Positions 43,352-53,014 of a stretch of DNA of 64,000 nucleotides are shown here, one piece after another. Within the stretch, counting starts at the first letter, position 1; each line of letters opens with the position of its first letter. A program made the position numbers and the translations under genes. The notes below the pieces were generated by a model. It worked only from the letters and a program-made list of their open reading frames with translations, had not been told where the DNA came from and did no database searches. Origin of the DNA: Gloeocapsa sp. PCC 7428 (GTDB taxonomy: Bacteria > Cyanobacteriota > Cyanobacteriia > Cyanobacteriales > Chroococcidiopsidaceae); assembly GCF_000317555.1 (NCBI RefSeq), contig NC_019745.1, positions 806,001 through 870,000 of the forward strand, read 5' to 3'.

Positions 43352-43999
43352 ATGTCTGTGGATCGAGAGATACTGAATCAAGCTATCCCTATTGAAAAAA
43401 TTCGCTACGATGACCGAGGTTTAGTCCCCGCAATTGTTCAAGATTATCTAGATGGCACAATTTTGATGATGGCTTGGATGAATCGCGAGTCATTACAAAA
43501 AACGATGGAAACCGGAGAAACATGGTTTTGGAGTCGTTCGCGTGCCGAGTTATGGCATAAAGGCGCAACTTCAGGACACATCCAAAAAGTGCGATCGCTG
43601 CGTTATGACTGTGATAGCGATGCCTTACTCGTGAGTGTCGAACAAATTGGTGATGTTGCGTGTCACACCGGCGAACGCAGTTGTTTTCACCGCGTTGATG
43701 GGCAGGTTGTCCCTCCTCCTGCGGATACTTTATCACAGCTTTTTGCAGTCATTTGCGATCGCCGCGATTATCCTACAGAAGATTCTTATACCTGTAAACT
43801 TTTAGCGAATGGCGACAACAAAATCTTGAAAAAGCTCGGTGAGGAAACTGCCGAAGTTGTCATGGCTTGTAAGGATGATGACCCTGATGCGATCGCCTCT
43901 GAAGTTGCTGACTTGCTTTATCACACGCTTGTCGCCCTAGCACATCACAAAGTTGAACTCAAAGACGTTTATCGCAAGCTGCAAGAACGCCGTCGTTAA
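43352..43999 (+). CDS. hisIE: Bifunctional phosphoribosyl-AMP cyclohydrolase / phosphoribosyl-ATP diphosphatase
   Basis: HisIE carries out steps two and three of histidine synthesis. The N-terminal HisI domain (about residues 10-115) shows '[20 protein letters not shown]', '[19 protein letters not shown]' and the zinc-binding '[10 protein letters not shown]' with a later Cys in '[10 protein letters not shown]'. The C-terminal HisE domain (about 125-215) shows '[19 protein letters not shown]' with its acidic metal site, then '[13 protein letters not shown]'. I chose ATG 43352 over GTG 43328 for the family-like N-terminus. The gene is not in a his operon, as is usual in cyanobacteria. Confidence 0.97.
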   Translation: MSVDREILNQAIPIEKIRYDDRGLVPAIVQDYLDGTILMMAWMNRESLQKTMETGETWFWSRSRAELWHKGATSGHIQKVRSLRYDCDSDALLVSVEQIGDVACHTGERSCFHRVDGQVVPPPADTLSQLFAVICDRRDYPTEDSYTCKLLANGDNKILKKLGEETAEVVMACKDDDPDAIASEVADLLYHTLVALAHHKVELKDVYRKLQERRR

Positions 44000-44013
44000 T
44001 GTGTTATGGGGGT

Positions 44014-44123
44014 AAGATTTCTTGAGTATGTGATATAATCTGTTTATATCATAATGGAGATCTAATCATTTTTAAAATTTTTGGACAGATTTCCATTATG
44101 AAGAACATCATATCAGAAATCTT
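44014..44123. repeat. Long imperfect inverted repeat, MITE-like or hairpin terminator
   Basis: Outer arms AAGATTTCT (from 44014) and AGAAATCTT (to 44123), middle TGATAT/ATATCA, and inner CATAATGGAGATCT (44050-44063) with AGATTTCCATTATG (44087-44100) form nested complementary segments around an AT-rich 23-base loop. It fills the spacer between the convergent hisIE and MFS genes. Confidence 0.7.
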
Positions 44124-44144
44124 GATTGATGTCTAGCTAGACCT

Positions 44145-45422
44145 CTAAAATAATTTTTGTTTTTCCTTAGAGCGTTTGTATACAAGTTGGTTGAGGTAGT
44201 GCAAGATGGCGATCGTGAGGAAAACACTAGCAGCCAAACCGAGCCAATAGCTGTAGACAAAAACACGCGATTGATCTAAAGCCCAGCCGCCTAATGGTGG
44301 ACCGATGAAATAACCAACAGCCCAGCAGAGGGAACTCATTGAAAAGTAAACTCCGCGTTGAGATTCAGGCGCGAGTTCTGTTACCAAAGCAGCGGCAGAG
44401 GGAGTATAAGAAACGATCGCTAGACCAAAAATACTCATTGCAACGATTGCCCAGAATAGTTGATTGACAGGAGTAATGCCAGTAAACCAAACACAGCTAA
44501 AAGCTACTGCCCAGATCAAAGCAGAAACAATGAGCGCATGAGGATGGGTAAAGCGTTTTAAAACACGTGCGATGGGTAATTGGCACAAAATGGCAACTGC
44601 CATGTGGCAAGCGAATAAAGCACTGAGAGTCGATTCGGTGAATCCTTGAGTTGAGCGAGAAGACACGAAATTTCGCAAATAAAGCGGTAACGTGCTGTGG
44701 AGTTGCGACGTATAAGTTGTGAAAATAATATTTACCAGAACGTAAACCAAAAGACGGCGATCGCGAAGTGCTATAGCCCAATTACTTTTTGCGGATAAAT
44801 CAGACGCATTCGCTAGAGGTTGATAAGTTTCTTTGATTGCCAAATAAATGACGACAAAGAACACTATAAACGAAGTTGCATCGATCAAAAATAGCGCGCG
44901 GTATGCTCCCGTGGTACTCACTAACGCACCACCAAAGATAATTCCTGTACCTAATCCAAGATTGTCTGCGAGTCGCGTTAAGGCATAAGCTTCGCGTCGA
45001 TTTGCAGGTGTTGTTAAATCGGCAACAACCGCCTCGGTTGCAGGCCAATACAATCCTTGTCCAAGACCGGAAAGCAAGTTACCAACAATTAAAATGGGGA
45101 AAGTGATTGTGCTAGCTAAGACTAAAGACGCGATCGCTGCAACCGCCGCAGAAAGCAGTAAAGTATAGCGACGTCCCCACTTTGGCGAATCAGACAACGA
45201 TCCACCTAAAATTCGTCCAAAAATCCCTGAAATCGAAGCACTACCTAAGGCAAAACCTACCGCAGTTGCCGAAAAGCCCACCTGATTGACAAAAAAAATC
45301 GGGGCGTAGAATAGTGTAAACCCTGTACCAACTTCGGATAAAAAACGACCAAAACCCAGAATCCAGACTTGTGGATCGAGTTGTGGCAACCACGAAGATA
45401 ACTGTCGCTGGAAAAACTTCAT
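44145..45422 (-). CDS. MFS transporter
   Basis: This protein of about 425 residues is a twelve-helix major facilitator. The loop-2/3 motif is 'GRILGGSLSDSPKWGRRYTL', and 'PATEAVVADLTTPANRREAY' and 'ITPVNQLFWAIVAMSIFGLA' are typical of the DHA1-like drug/metabolite exporters. The start is uncertain: the ATG at 45422 gives a normal N-terminus, whereas TTG codons at 45446 or 45452 lie closer to an AAGGAG sequence. The substrate is unknown. It is convergent with hisIE and divergent from the sucrose phosphatase gene. Confidence 0.85.
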   Translation of the reverse strand: MKFFQRQLSSWLPQLDPQVWILGFGRFLSEVGTGFTLFYAPIFFVNQVGFSATAVGFALGSASISGIFGRILGGSLSDSPKWGRRYTLLLSAAVAAIASLVLASTITFPILIVGNLLSGLGQGLYWPATEAVVADLTTPANRREAYALTRLADNLGLGTGIIFGGALVSTTGAYRALFLIDATSFIVFFVVIYLAIKETYQPLANASDLSAKSNWAIALRDRRLLVYVLVNIIFTTYTSQLHSTLPLYLRNFVSSRSTQGFTESTLSALFACHMAVAILCQLPIARVLKRFTHPHALIVSALIWAVAFSCVWFTGITPVNQLFWAIVAMSIFGLAIVSYTPSAAALVTELAPESQRGVYFSMSSLCWAVGYFIGPPLGGWALDQSRVFVYSYWLGLAASVFLTIAILHYLNQLVYKRSKEKQKLF

Positions 45423-45565
45423 GCAATTAATAAAAGGAGCAATCAATAGCAATTCTCCTTTCGTTTGCAGTTATGGAGCATCTCCAGAAGTAAAGATATC
45501 TATAGCAGCCCTGCTATATTGTCATAAGCCAATCGCGATGTACCTTTATTTTTAAAGTAGAAGCT

Positions 45566-46315
45566 GTGTCACCATTTTTATTCGTAACCGACTTAGATAA
45601 CACTCTTGTAGGCGATGACCAAGCGCTAGCAACACTTAATCATAAACTGAGTCAGCACCGCCAGGAATACGGCACAAAGATCGTCTATGCTACAGGGCGA
45701 TCGCCAGAATTATATCACCTATTGGCAACGGAAAAATCTCTGCTCGAACCTAATGCGTTGATTTGTTCGGTGGGAACCGAAATCTATCTTGACGGTAGCG
45801 ATACTGCTGATTCTGGATGGAGTACAAAAATTGCGCAAGGTTGGAATCGCGATTTAATTGTGGCGACAAGCGCGCATTTTGCCGACTTGGTTGCGCAACC
45901 TGATTCGGAACAGCGTCCGTTTAAAGTGAGCTTTTTCTTAACAAAGGAAGCTGCGGGTGAAGTTATTCCGCAGTTAGAGTCGTTGTTGCAAAACCGAGGA
46001 TTAGATGTCAAGCTCATCTACAGCACGGGTCAAGATTTAGATATTTTGCCGCGCAATAGTGATAAAGGACTCGCCGTGCAATTTCTGCGTCAACAATGGG
46101 AAATCGCACCAGAAAAAACTGTTGTATGCGGCGACTCTGGCAATGATATTGCTTTGTTTTCTAGCGGACAAGAACGCGGAGTAATTGTGGGAAATGCGAG
46201 TACAGAACTTTTAGAATGGCATTCTGCTAACCCTAGCGATCGCCGTTATCTCGCGCAAGCTGCGTGTGCAGGTGGTATCTTAGAAGGCTTACATTATTTT
46301 GGGTTTTTGGGATGA
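45566..46315 (+). CDS. Sucrose-6F-phosphate phosphohydrolase
   Basis: This 249-residue HAD phosphatase removes phosphate from sucrose-6-phosphate, the last step of sucrose synthesis. '[20 protein letters not shown]' opens with the nucleophilic Asp9, '[15 protein letters not shown]' is motif II, and '[16 protein letters not shown]' is motif IV. The S6PP-family cap lies between. The start is GTG at 45566. Sucrose is a compatible solute in desiccation- or salt-exposed cyanobacteria. The gene ends with an ATGA overlap into ruvA, so the two are co-translated, although they share no pathway. A glucosylglycerol- or mannosyl-phosphatase activity is the alternative. Confidence 0.88.
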   Translation: MSPFLFVTDLDNTLVGDDQALATLNHKLSQHRQEYGTKIVYATGRSPELYHLLATEKSLLEPNALICSVGTEIYLDGSDTADSGWSTKIAQGWNRDLIVATSAHFADLVAQPDSEQRPFKVSFFLTKEAAGEVIPQLESLLQNRGLDVKLIYSTGQDLDILPRNSDKGLAVQFLRQQWEIAPEKTVVCGDSGNDIALFSSGQERGVIVGNASTELLEWHSANPSDRRYLAQAACAGGILEGLHYFGFLG

Positions 46316-46938
46316 TTAGTTATCTCAAAGGTATCGTTGCCAGTGTCGATAAAAGTAATAGCAATCGTGTCATTCTGACTTTGGATGTCAATCAAGTAGG
46401 TTACGATTTACAAATTCCGGCGCGTTTTGCGCAAGAATTACCTGCTATTGGAGAAACAGTACAAGTTTTTACGCATCTGCAAATACGCGAAGAACAGCCT
46501 TTACTTTATGGTTTTAGTTCAGCAGCGCAGCGTGACTTATTTCGCCAGTTGATTAGTGTGAGTGGAATTGGCGCACAACTGGCGATCGCGTTATTAGATA
46601 CGCTAGATTTACCCGACTTAGTGCAAGCAATTGTCAGTGGAAACACGCAATTACTCATTCAAGCGCCAGGCGTTGGCGGAAGAACAGCGGAACGCATTTC
46701 CTTAGAATTGAAAAAGAAACTTGCTGATTGGCGCACGACTGCTGGCGTTGTTGCTGTCACATCGGGTGGTCCACCACCGGCAATTCTCGAAGACGTGCAA
46801 ATGACGCTACTCGCACTAGGATACACGGCAAGCGAAGTTTCGCAAGCAATTACTACGGTTAGTGAAAGTGCGATTTTGCAGCAAAACGCCAATGCGGAAG
46901 AGTGGATTCGTCAGGCGATCGCGCATTTAAGCTCGTAG
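46312..46938 (+). CDS. ruvA: Holliday junction branch migration protein RuvA
   Basis: RuvA binds Holliday junctions and loads the RuvB helicase for branch migration. The 208-residue protein starts at ATG 46312 with '[17 protein letters not shown]', has the OB-fold domain, two helix-hairpin-helix motifs ('[19 protein letters not shown]', '[19 protein letters not shown]') and the small C-terminal RuvB-binding domain ('[20 protein letters not shown]'). The start overlaps the sucrose phosphatase stop by four bases. ruvB is not in the window, as usual for cyanobacteria. Confidence 0.97.
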   Translation: MISYLKGIVASVDKSNSNRVILTLDVNQVGYDLQIPARFAQELPAIGETVQVFTHLQIREEQPLLYGFSSAAQRDLFRQLISVSGIGAQLAIALLDTLDLPDLVQAIVSGNTQLLIQAPGVGGRTAERISLELKKKLADWRTTAGVVAVTSGGPPPAILEDVQMTLLALGYTASEVSQAITTVSESAILQQNANAEEWIRQAIAHLSS

Positions 46939-47015
46939 ATTGTCAGCCTTTCGATAGACAGTTTCTTGTACAGGGGAGTTTGTTCGTCTAGCCGCGAATT
47001 CATTCGTCAGGCTTA

Positions 47016-50000
47016 TTACTCATCACTCTTAATACAGTTAACGATCGCAGTAATTAATGTTGTTGGATCGATAGGTTTGGCTAAATGCTGGGTAAAGCCT
47101 GCGGCGATCGCCTCTTGTTGATCGGACGTACGAGCATAAGCTGTCAGGGCAATTGCGGCAAACTGCTTGTGGGAAAATTGTGCTTTGATCTGACGCATGA
47201 GAGTGTAGCCATTAATATTAGGCATACCAATATCGCAGAGCAGCACGTCAAATTCCTGTCTAGCCAAAATTTGCATCGCTTCGTTTGCCGATGCGGCAGC
47301 CACAACAGTGGCGCCAGCTTGCTCTAACATTATGGCAATCAAGTCACGGTTGTCTATTTCATCATCGACGACTAATACCTTAATACCGATCAGCGGCAAA
47401 GAAGCGACAGGACTTGCAGCAAGATTATACTGGTTGAAATATTGAGTTTGACTACCGTGTAAAATTGGCAGCCGTACAGTAAAAGTCGCTCCCTGCGCAA
47501 TACCTAGACTAGTTGCTTGCACCGTTCCACCGTGTAGTTCGACTAAGTGACGGACAATGGCTAATCCCAAACCCAAACCGCCAAATTGGCGCGTTGTCGA
47601 ACTATCTCCCTGGCGAAAATAGTCAAAGACGTAAGGTAAAAACTCCGGCGCAATTCCTTTACCTGTATCTGTGACTTGAATTTGAACATGAGAATCGATT
47701 TGCTCTAATTTGATCTTGACCTGTCCGCCTTCAGGAGTAAACTTAATGGCGTTAGAAAGCAAGTTCCAGACAATTTGTTGCAATCGACTTGCATCGCCAG
47801 AAATTTTGCTGACTTTTGGTGCAAAGCTCGTCTCAAGCTCGATTGATTTAGCGGCGGCGGCAAATCTTACTGTATCGATAGCAGCGGCGATCGCCCTTTT
47901 TAAATCAACCCAACCAATATTAAGAGTGAGTTTTCCCTGAAGAATACGCGAGATATCGAGCAAATCGTCGATGAGTTGCGCTTGTAATTTTACATTTCGC
48001 TCGATAGTTTCGAGTCCGCGAATCAGTGTCGCTTCATCCTGCTTGCGCGTTAATAGTAATTTTGACCAACCGAGGATCGGATTCAAAGGCGATCGCAATT
48101 CGTGTGATAATACTGCTAAAAATTGATCTTTGGTACGGTTTGCTTCTTGTGCTTGCGCGTAGAGTTGCGCGCGATCCAGCGCCAGGGCGACGCGGTGGGC
48201 TAATTCTTCTGCTAGGCGCAAATCTGTCTCGGTGTAATCGCGACTTGAATCCTTACTCAAACAAAGCGTCAGGGTTCCTAACCGCCGCTGCTGCACGACT
48301 AATGCCACAGTCATCCAAGAACGAATTTCACACGCGCGGAGAAACTGGAGATGCTGCGGAGTCGTGGCGATCGCCTGTAGCCACTCGTCAGAGACAACAG
48401 GAACAAAATAAGGTTTACCACTCGACAAAACAGCAGCAACGGGGTGATGCGTATCTAAAGACGGTACGTAATTTTGAACGCGATCAAACCATTGTTGTTT
48501 CGCAGGATCTTTATGCTGCCAAGCAACACGCTGGATTTCTCTGTCTACAATATCAAAAAAACAATAGTCGCCTAAAAACGGTACTGCATATTTTGCAACC
48601 TTTGTCAATACGGTTTTGTTATCTAAAGACGCAGTTAAGATCGAACTCGCATCTGCTAAAAACCGCTGTGCGGCTTCGACTTGCTTAATGTCGTGAATGT
48701 CAGTTGCCGTGCCAAACCAAGATAAAATTTGACCTTGTGCGTCTTTGAAGGGAACTACTCGTGTCAGGTGCCAGCGATAAGTTTGATCGAAGCGTCTGAT
48801 GCGATATTCGATTTCATAAGCTTCACTAGCGCGAATTCCTCGGTTGCGCATTTTAACTAAGTGTGGTATGTCCTCCGGATGAACGAGTTCTAACCAATTT
48901 AGCCCCATACTTTGCGATAAGAGGATACCAGTGTATTCTTGCCAACGTTGATTGATGTATGTCACTAGCCCTTCGGCGTTACTCATCCACACTAATTGGG
49001 GAATTGCATTGGCAAGCGTCCGGTAGCGCTTTTCACTTTGCTCTAAGGCTGCGGCGGCTTGTTGCCGCACTTGTGCTAATTCTAGCGTCGCCCGCACCCG
49101 CGCTAACAGTTCGCGCGGAGAAAAGGGTTTCGTCAAATAGTCATCGGCTTTGGCTTCAAGTCCTTCTATTTGTGCCTCTCCAGCCCGCGCAGAAAGTAGA
49201 ATAATCGGTAATTTGGCGGTGCGAGGATGGTTACGCAATTGACGCAGTAGCTCTAAACCATCCATCCTCGGCATCATCACATCAGAAAGTACTAAATCAG
49301 GAAGCCGTTGCGCGATCGCCTCTATCGCTGCGACTCCATCACTGACAGCAACAACTTCATAAGTTTGGCTTAATAACCGCTTGATATAGTTGCGCATATC
49401 CGCGTTGTCATCCACAAGAAGAATGTATGCAGACGCACCGGAAAATACTTGAGAGTTACTCTCCTCTGCCCCTCTGCCCACGCCAGTTTGACGCCACTTC
49501 TCTAAACGGGGGACTCGGGGACCCCACGTAGTGGGGATTGGGGGTAAACCCCCGCACGAGAGTGGCTCCTCGACGGAGGACACCTCCGCACGAAAAAAGC
49601 GGCTCCTCTGCCCCTCTGCTTCCTCTGCTAGCCATCCTAGAACTTCTTCAACGTAAGCATTGCGTGCGATCGCGATTGAAGCCAATTCCTCACTTCTGAT
49701 TTGTTCTGGTGGTAGGTGGGCAAACCCTAAGGGAATCGAGACTATAAACGTAGTACCGATACCTACTTGGCTCGTGACATGGATTGTACCGCCATGCAGC
49801 TTGACAAGTTCCTCAACTAATGCTAAACTAATTCCTGAACCTTCATAAGTACGCGATCGCATACTCGTGACGCGGTGAAAGCGCTGAAAAATTCGCGGTA
49901 ACTCTTCGGGAGGAATACCAACTCCGGTATCTTGCACCGTTAATTCAACCTGTTCACTTATCGTTTGCAACTTGACACTTATTTCTCCTTCAAACGTAAA

Positions 50001-51011
50001 CTTGAAGGCATTCGAGAGGAGATTAAAGACAATTTTCTCCCACATCTCGCGATCGATATATACAACTTCAGATAGCGGCGGACAATCTACAACAAAATTC
50101 AACCCTGCGTGTTCGATCGCCGAGCGAAACAGACTCGCAAGTTCTGCGGTGAAACTTGCTAAATCAATCGGCTGATAAGCAGCTTGCAATCTCCCAGATT
50201 CGAGCCGAGAAAAATCAAGGAGGTTATTAACAAGTTTGAGTAAACGCAGACTATTGCGGTGTACGACTTCGATTTGTTCGCGCTGTTGCAGAGCAATTTC
50301 AGCATCTGCGAGAAGATCTTCTAGTGGATTAAGAATCAGCGTCAGTGGCGTGCGCAACTCGTGCGAAATATTGCTGAAAAATAGTGTTTTAGCGCGATCT
50401 AGCTCGGCTAGTGCTTCGTTTGCTAGGCGTAATTGGTGATTGACTTGTTTTAAATCTTCAGCGCGTTGATAAATTTCTGCTTCCATCTGTTCAGTGCGAT
50501 CGCGCAGCGCTTGGTTTTGCTTGTACTGCTCGTTGCGCTGTTGTTTAAGCCGCACAAACTCTGTCACATCTTCAACGCGATGGATAATATAAATAATTTC
50601 TTGATTCTTACCAAAGACCGGAGAATTAACAGGACTCCAGTAGCGTTCTTCAAAGCCATTACCTTCAGATGCAGGGCGAGGAATGTCATACTTCTGAAAC
50701 GCCATGACATCACTTTGGCGGTTTTGCAGCACACTTTCTAAAGAACGTCGTAGATTTTGCACGCCAGTCGCCGCCGGATCGTTGGGATTTGCGGGGAAAA
50801 CTTCAAACAAACCGCGCCCTAAGATGCGATCGCGTTGTGTCATTGTGACGCGCAGGTAAGCATCACTCACCGCAACGATTGTGAACTTTGTATCAGGAAC
50901 TAGCACCAAATAACAACCTGGTACGGACTCAAACAGCGTTTGAAAATCGAGTTCGCGAGCCGAGTGTGTTATAGAATCTTCCACGATTGTAGGTAGCAGT
51001 ATGTTAAGCAA
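47016..51011 (-). CDS. Hybrid sensor histidine kinase with two kinase cores and two receivers
   Basis: This 1331-residue soluble protein has two complete phosphotransfer modules. In order: a PAS-like domain (about 25-155), a coiled coil, HisKA with '[12 protein letters not shown]' and HATPase with '[13 protein letters not shown]' (about 210-435). A linker from 457 to 523 follows, then a receiver ('[11 protein letters not shown]', '[13 protein letters not shown]'; about 530-650). Next come PAS (about 670-785), GAF (about 800-950), HisKA with '[14 protein letters not shown]', HATPase ('[19 protein letters not shown]'; about 975-1190) and a C-terminal receiver ('[14 protein letters not shown]'). 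The linker is oddly Pro/Arg/Gly-rich and corresponds to an R2 spacer repeat read in frame. The stand-alone receiver gene lies just upstream on the same strand. Confidence 0.93.
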   Translation of the reverse strand: MLNILLPTIVEDSITHSARELDFQTLFESVPGCYLVLVPDTKFTIVAVSDAYLRVTMTQRDRILGRGLFEVFPANPNDPAATGVQNLRRSLESVLQNRQSDVMAFQKYDIPRPASEGNGFEERYWSPVNSPVFGKNQEIIYIIHRVEDVTEFVRLKQQRNEQYKQNQALRDRTEQMEAEIYQRAEDLKQVNHQLRLANEALAELDRAKTLFFSNISHELRTPLTLILNPLEDLLADAEIALQQREQIEVVHRNSLRLLKLVNNLLDFSRLESGRLQAAYQPIDLASFTAELASLFRSAIEHAGLNFVVDCPPLSEVVYIDREMWEKIVFNLLSNAFKFTFEGEISVKLQTISEQVELTVQDTGVGIPPEELPRIFQRFHRVTSMRSRTYEGSGISLALVEELVKLHGGTIHVTSQVGIGTTFIVSIPLGFAHLPPEQIRSEELASIAIARNAYVEEVLGWLAEEAEGQRSRFFRAEVSSVEEPLSCGGLPPIPTTWGPRVPRLEKWRQTGVGRGAEESNSQVFSGASAYILLVDDNADMRNYIKRLLSQTYEVVAVSDGVAAIEAIAQRLPDLVLSDVMMPRMDGLELLRQLRNHPRTAKLPIILLSARAGEAQIEGLEAKADDYLTKPFSPRELLARVRATLELAQVRQQAAAALEQSEKRYRTLANAIPQLVWMSNAEGLVTYINQRWQEYTGILLSQSMGLNWLELVHPEDIPHLVKMRNRGIRASEAYEIEYRIRRFDQTYRWHLTRVVPFKDAQGQILSWFGTATDIHDIKQVEAAQRFLADASSILTASLDNKTVLTKVAKYAVPFLGDYCFFDIVDREIQRVAWQHKDPAKQQWFDRVQNYVPSLDTHHPVAAVLSSGKPYFVPVVSDEWLQAIATTPQHLQFLRACEIRSWMTVALVVQQRRLGTLTLCLSKDSSRDYTETDLRLAEELAHRVALALDRAQLYAQAQEANRTKDQFLAVLSHELRSPLNPILGWSKLLLTRKQDEATLIRGLETIERNVKLQAQLIDDLLDISRILQGKLTLNIGWVDLKRAIAAAIDTVRFAAAAKSIELETSFAPKVSKISGDASRLQQIVWNLLSNAIKFTPEGGQVKIKLEQIDSHVQIQVTDTGKGIAPEFLPYVFDYFRQGDSSTTRQFGGLGLGLAIVRHLVELHGGTVQATSLGIAQGATFTVRLPILHGSQTQYFNQYNLAASPVASLPLIGIKVLVVDDEIDNRDLIAIMLEQAGATVVAAASANEAMQILARQEFDVLLCDIGMPNINGYTLMRQIKAQFSHKQFAAIALTAYARTSDQQEAIAAGFTQHLAKPIDPTTLITAIVNCIKSDE
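49440..49635. repeat. GC-rich dispersed repeat, family R2, inside the hybrid kinase gene
   Basis: The block contains 'cccacgccagtttgacgcca', 'ccccacgtagtggggattgg', 'ggacacctccgca' and CCTCTGC-rich tracts, all found otherwise only in spacers (41470-41612, 54840-54945, 40060-40098). It is read in frame as the linker between the first HATPase and first receiver domain. Confidence 0.7.
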
Positions 51012-51038
51012 AAACTATTGAAATACAGAGACTTGGAG

Positions 51039-51623
51039 TTAGTTTAATAACTGCGTAATTGTAGCGATGAGTTCCTCGACATCAATCGGTTTGAACAAGT
51101 ACCGCTGAAATCCAGCCCTAAACGCTTGTTCGCGATAGGTTTCTGAAAGCGAACTCGATAGCGCGATCGCTGGTATTTGACCCTGAGATTGTGGCAGTAA
51201 TCTAACCCTTTGAATTAAAGTATAGCCGTCTTCCTCAGGCATACAAATATCGCTGACTAAAACATCAATTTTTATCCTTTGACACCAATTGAAGGCTTCG
51301 TTTGCAGATGCTGCCAAAATGACCTCAGCACCTTCTTGCTCAAACAGGAGTGCTAACAGATCGCGATCGTCTGCGTTATCATCAACAACCAGTATTCGCA
51401 AGTTGTACAACGATCGCGCAGAAGAGGTAATCTGATCCAAATTAACCGCAGCATCTTTTAGAAAAATAGATTCTGGGAAATTGGCATTAAACTCAAAGGG
51501 TAATCCTTGGTTGTGTTCTGCTATTAAAACAAGCAGAGACGTCAAGCCACGCTTGTAAAACTGATAACGGTGAAACACACGCCGTTGAATTACCGTACTC
51601 GTTGAGTTGTTGTATAAAGACAA
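51039..51623 (-). CDS. Stand-alone receiver-domain response regulator
   Basis: This 194-residue protein carries a single receiver domain in its C-terminal two thirds ('LRILVVDDNADDRDLLALLF', phosphoacceptor in 'DVLVSDICMPEEDGYTLI', Lys in 'RYLFKPIDVEEL'). The first 70 residues ('MSLYNNSTSTVIQRRVFHRY' and following) show no known domain and could in part be untranslated leader. With no output domain it probably relays phosphate. It lies 27 bases upstream of the hybrid kinase gene on the same strand, so both are likely co-transcribed. Its receiver closely resembles the C-terminal receiver of that kinase ('AEVILAASANEAF' versus '[13 protein letters not shown]'). Confidence 0.88.
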   Translation of the reverse strand: MSLYNNSTSTVIQRRVFHRYQFYKRGLTSLLVLIAEHNQGLPFEFNANFPESIFLKDAAVNLDQITSSARSLYNLRILVVDDNADDRDLLALLFEQEGAEVILAASANEAFNWCQRIKIDVLVSDICMPEEDGYTLIQRVRLLPQSQGQIPAIALSSSLSETYREQAFRAGFQRYLFKPIDVEELIATITQLLN

Positions 51624-51839
51624 AATTCAACTTGGGCAATATTTGAAAGGGCTTTTCTAGTATTCCTAGCAAAGAGGGCGATCGCTACTGGCTAACGGAT
51701 AAAGCGATGGTGTTAGCTGACAGTAGCCGCCTGGCTACTTGCAGTGCAGTCAAAATTGTCCATTAGGCTATCTACTTGCGCGTAGCAGAAATCTGACATT
51801 CGTGTGATGCTCTGGATTACATTCCACCTCGTTTGCTCT

Positions 51840-52196
51840 ATGTGCAGCATACAGTCTGTTGACAACAGTAGAAAACAGCGCATTATCGTTATCGGGACAA
51901 GTGTGGTGAGTGTGCAACAAGTAAGCGGCTACTGCTTACAATGGGGAGCCGAAGTCTTACCGTACTATGGAATTCCTAATGAAGAGGAGATTTGTTTATT
52001 TAAACCACATATCTGGGTACTCTGCTTACCTATTCCCCAAAATTTACACCTACCGACAGATGCCGTTTTGATTATTTGGGAAGAACCCTCCACTGTGTTG
52101 CAAGCGATTAGCACTCGTGCAGAGTTAATTCTTTGTTTAGACCGCTTAGCGCAATTATCAGAATCGGATGATGATGACAGAATTTACGCAGAATAA
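51840..52196 (+). CDS. Hypothetical protein (118 aa)
   Basis: This protein has alternating hydrophobic strands and short helices: 'RIIVIGTSVVSVQQVSGYCL', 'GAEVLPYYGIPNEEEICLFK', 'HIWVLCLPIP', 'AVLIIWEEP', 'ELILCLDRLAQL'. That order resembles a receiver-like or Rossmann-type alpha/beta fold without the phosphoacceptor Asp. I do not recognise a family. The ATG at 51840 is preferred over 51804/51807. It sits between two signalling loci and is transcribed opposite to them, so a regulatory link is possible but unsupported. Confidence 0.55.
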   Translation: MCSIQSVDNSRKQRIIVIGTSVVSVQQVSGYCLQWGAEVLPYYGIPNEEEICLFKPHIWVLCLPIPQNLHLPTDAVLIIWEEPSTVLQAISTRAELILCLDRLAQLSESDDDDRIYAE

Positions 52197-52252
52197 AGCC
52201 TAGCGAATAAATTCGCGGCTAGACAGATGAAGTCCACCTTCGTGGACTAATG
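52197..52252. repeat. Dispersed hairpin repeat, family R1 (copy 4)
   Basis: 'agcgaataaattcgcggct' and 'agtccaccttcgtggact' form two palindromes in the spacer between the hypothetical gene and the convergent NarL-type regulator gene. Confidence 0.75.
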
Positions 52253-52351
52253 ATAAAACCCTTCAGATCTGAGTGTGCTGCCGTGCACACTTTGTTTCGA
52301 TGGCCCTGACTTTAGTCGAAAGGCGTCTGTGATTTTTTAGGCTAATTGCTG

Positions 52352-53014
52352 TTAAATAAGTCCTTCACGAACGGCTTTTGCTGCGGCTTGAACGCGATCG
52401 TCCACACTCAGTTTGTTTAAAATCATCCGCACATAAGACTTTACCGTTCCTAGCGAGAGATAAAGTTGCTGGGCAATTTCTTGATTGGAACATCCCTGCG
52501 CAATGAGTCGCAGAACTTCACGTTCGCGCTGAGTCAAAATTTCTAATTCAGTTGTACTTGCAGTGGGCAAGGAATGACTTGGTTTAAGCATTTGAAATAC
52601 CTTACGCGCTACGCGCGCATCCAAGTAAGTTCCGCCATTATGAATCAACCGAATGACTGCAATAAACTGTTCCCACTCGATGCTTTTGAGGCAATAACCA
52701 TCTGCACCCGCTGCCAGCATTCCGATAACTTGCTCATCGCGATCAAAAGCAGTCAAGGCGAGTATTCGAGGTGTTATGCAGTAACTTTTGATTTGTTGTG
52801 TTGCTGTAATTCCATCAATGACGGGTAAGTCAATATCCATAAGTATCACATCGGGTTGAAGTTGCTGGGCAGTTTCCACAGCTTGCACGCCATCAGCCGC
52901 CTCACCAACGATCAGAAAATCAGGTTCTATGGCAAATTGAGCTTTCATACCCCGACGCATCAGAGCATGATCCTCGACTAGTAAGATTCTGATTGTCTGT
53001 TCGCGATCAGACAT
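52352..53014 (-). CDS. NarL/FixJ-type response regulator
   Basis: This 220-residue protein has a receiver domain with phosphoacceptor Asp60 ('DVILMDIDLPVIDG'), acidic pair in 'LLVEDHALMRRG', and a C-terminal LuxR-type helix-turn-helix ('LTQREREVLRLIAQGCSNQ', 'SLGTVKSYVRMILNKL'). It should bind DNA as a dimer when phosphorylated. The ATG at 53014 is preferred; it lies inside the 3' end of the upstream kinase gene (37-base overlap), so the pair is translationally coupled and the CHASE3 kinase is its probable partner. The target genes are unknown. Confidence 0.93.
   Translation of the reverse strand: MSDREQTIRILLVEDHALMRRGMKAQFAIEPDFLIVGEAADGVQAVETAQQLQPDVILMDIDLPVIDGITATQQIKSYCITPRILALTAFDRDEQVIGMLAAGADGYCLKSIEWEQFIAVIRLIHNGGTYLDARVARKVFQMLKPSHSLPTASTTELEILTQREREVLRLIAQGCSNQEIAQQLYLSLGTVKSYVRMILNKLSVDDRVQAAAKAVREGLI

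Noticed and set aside
48026-48688. 220-codon open frame on the plus strand
   Set aside because: It lies antisense to the GAF/HisKA part of the hybrid kinase, has no recognisable domain and an amino-acid composition typical of a shadow frame.
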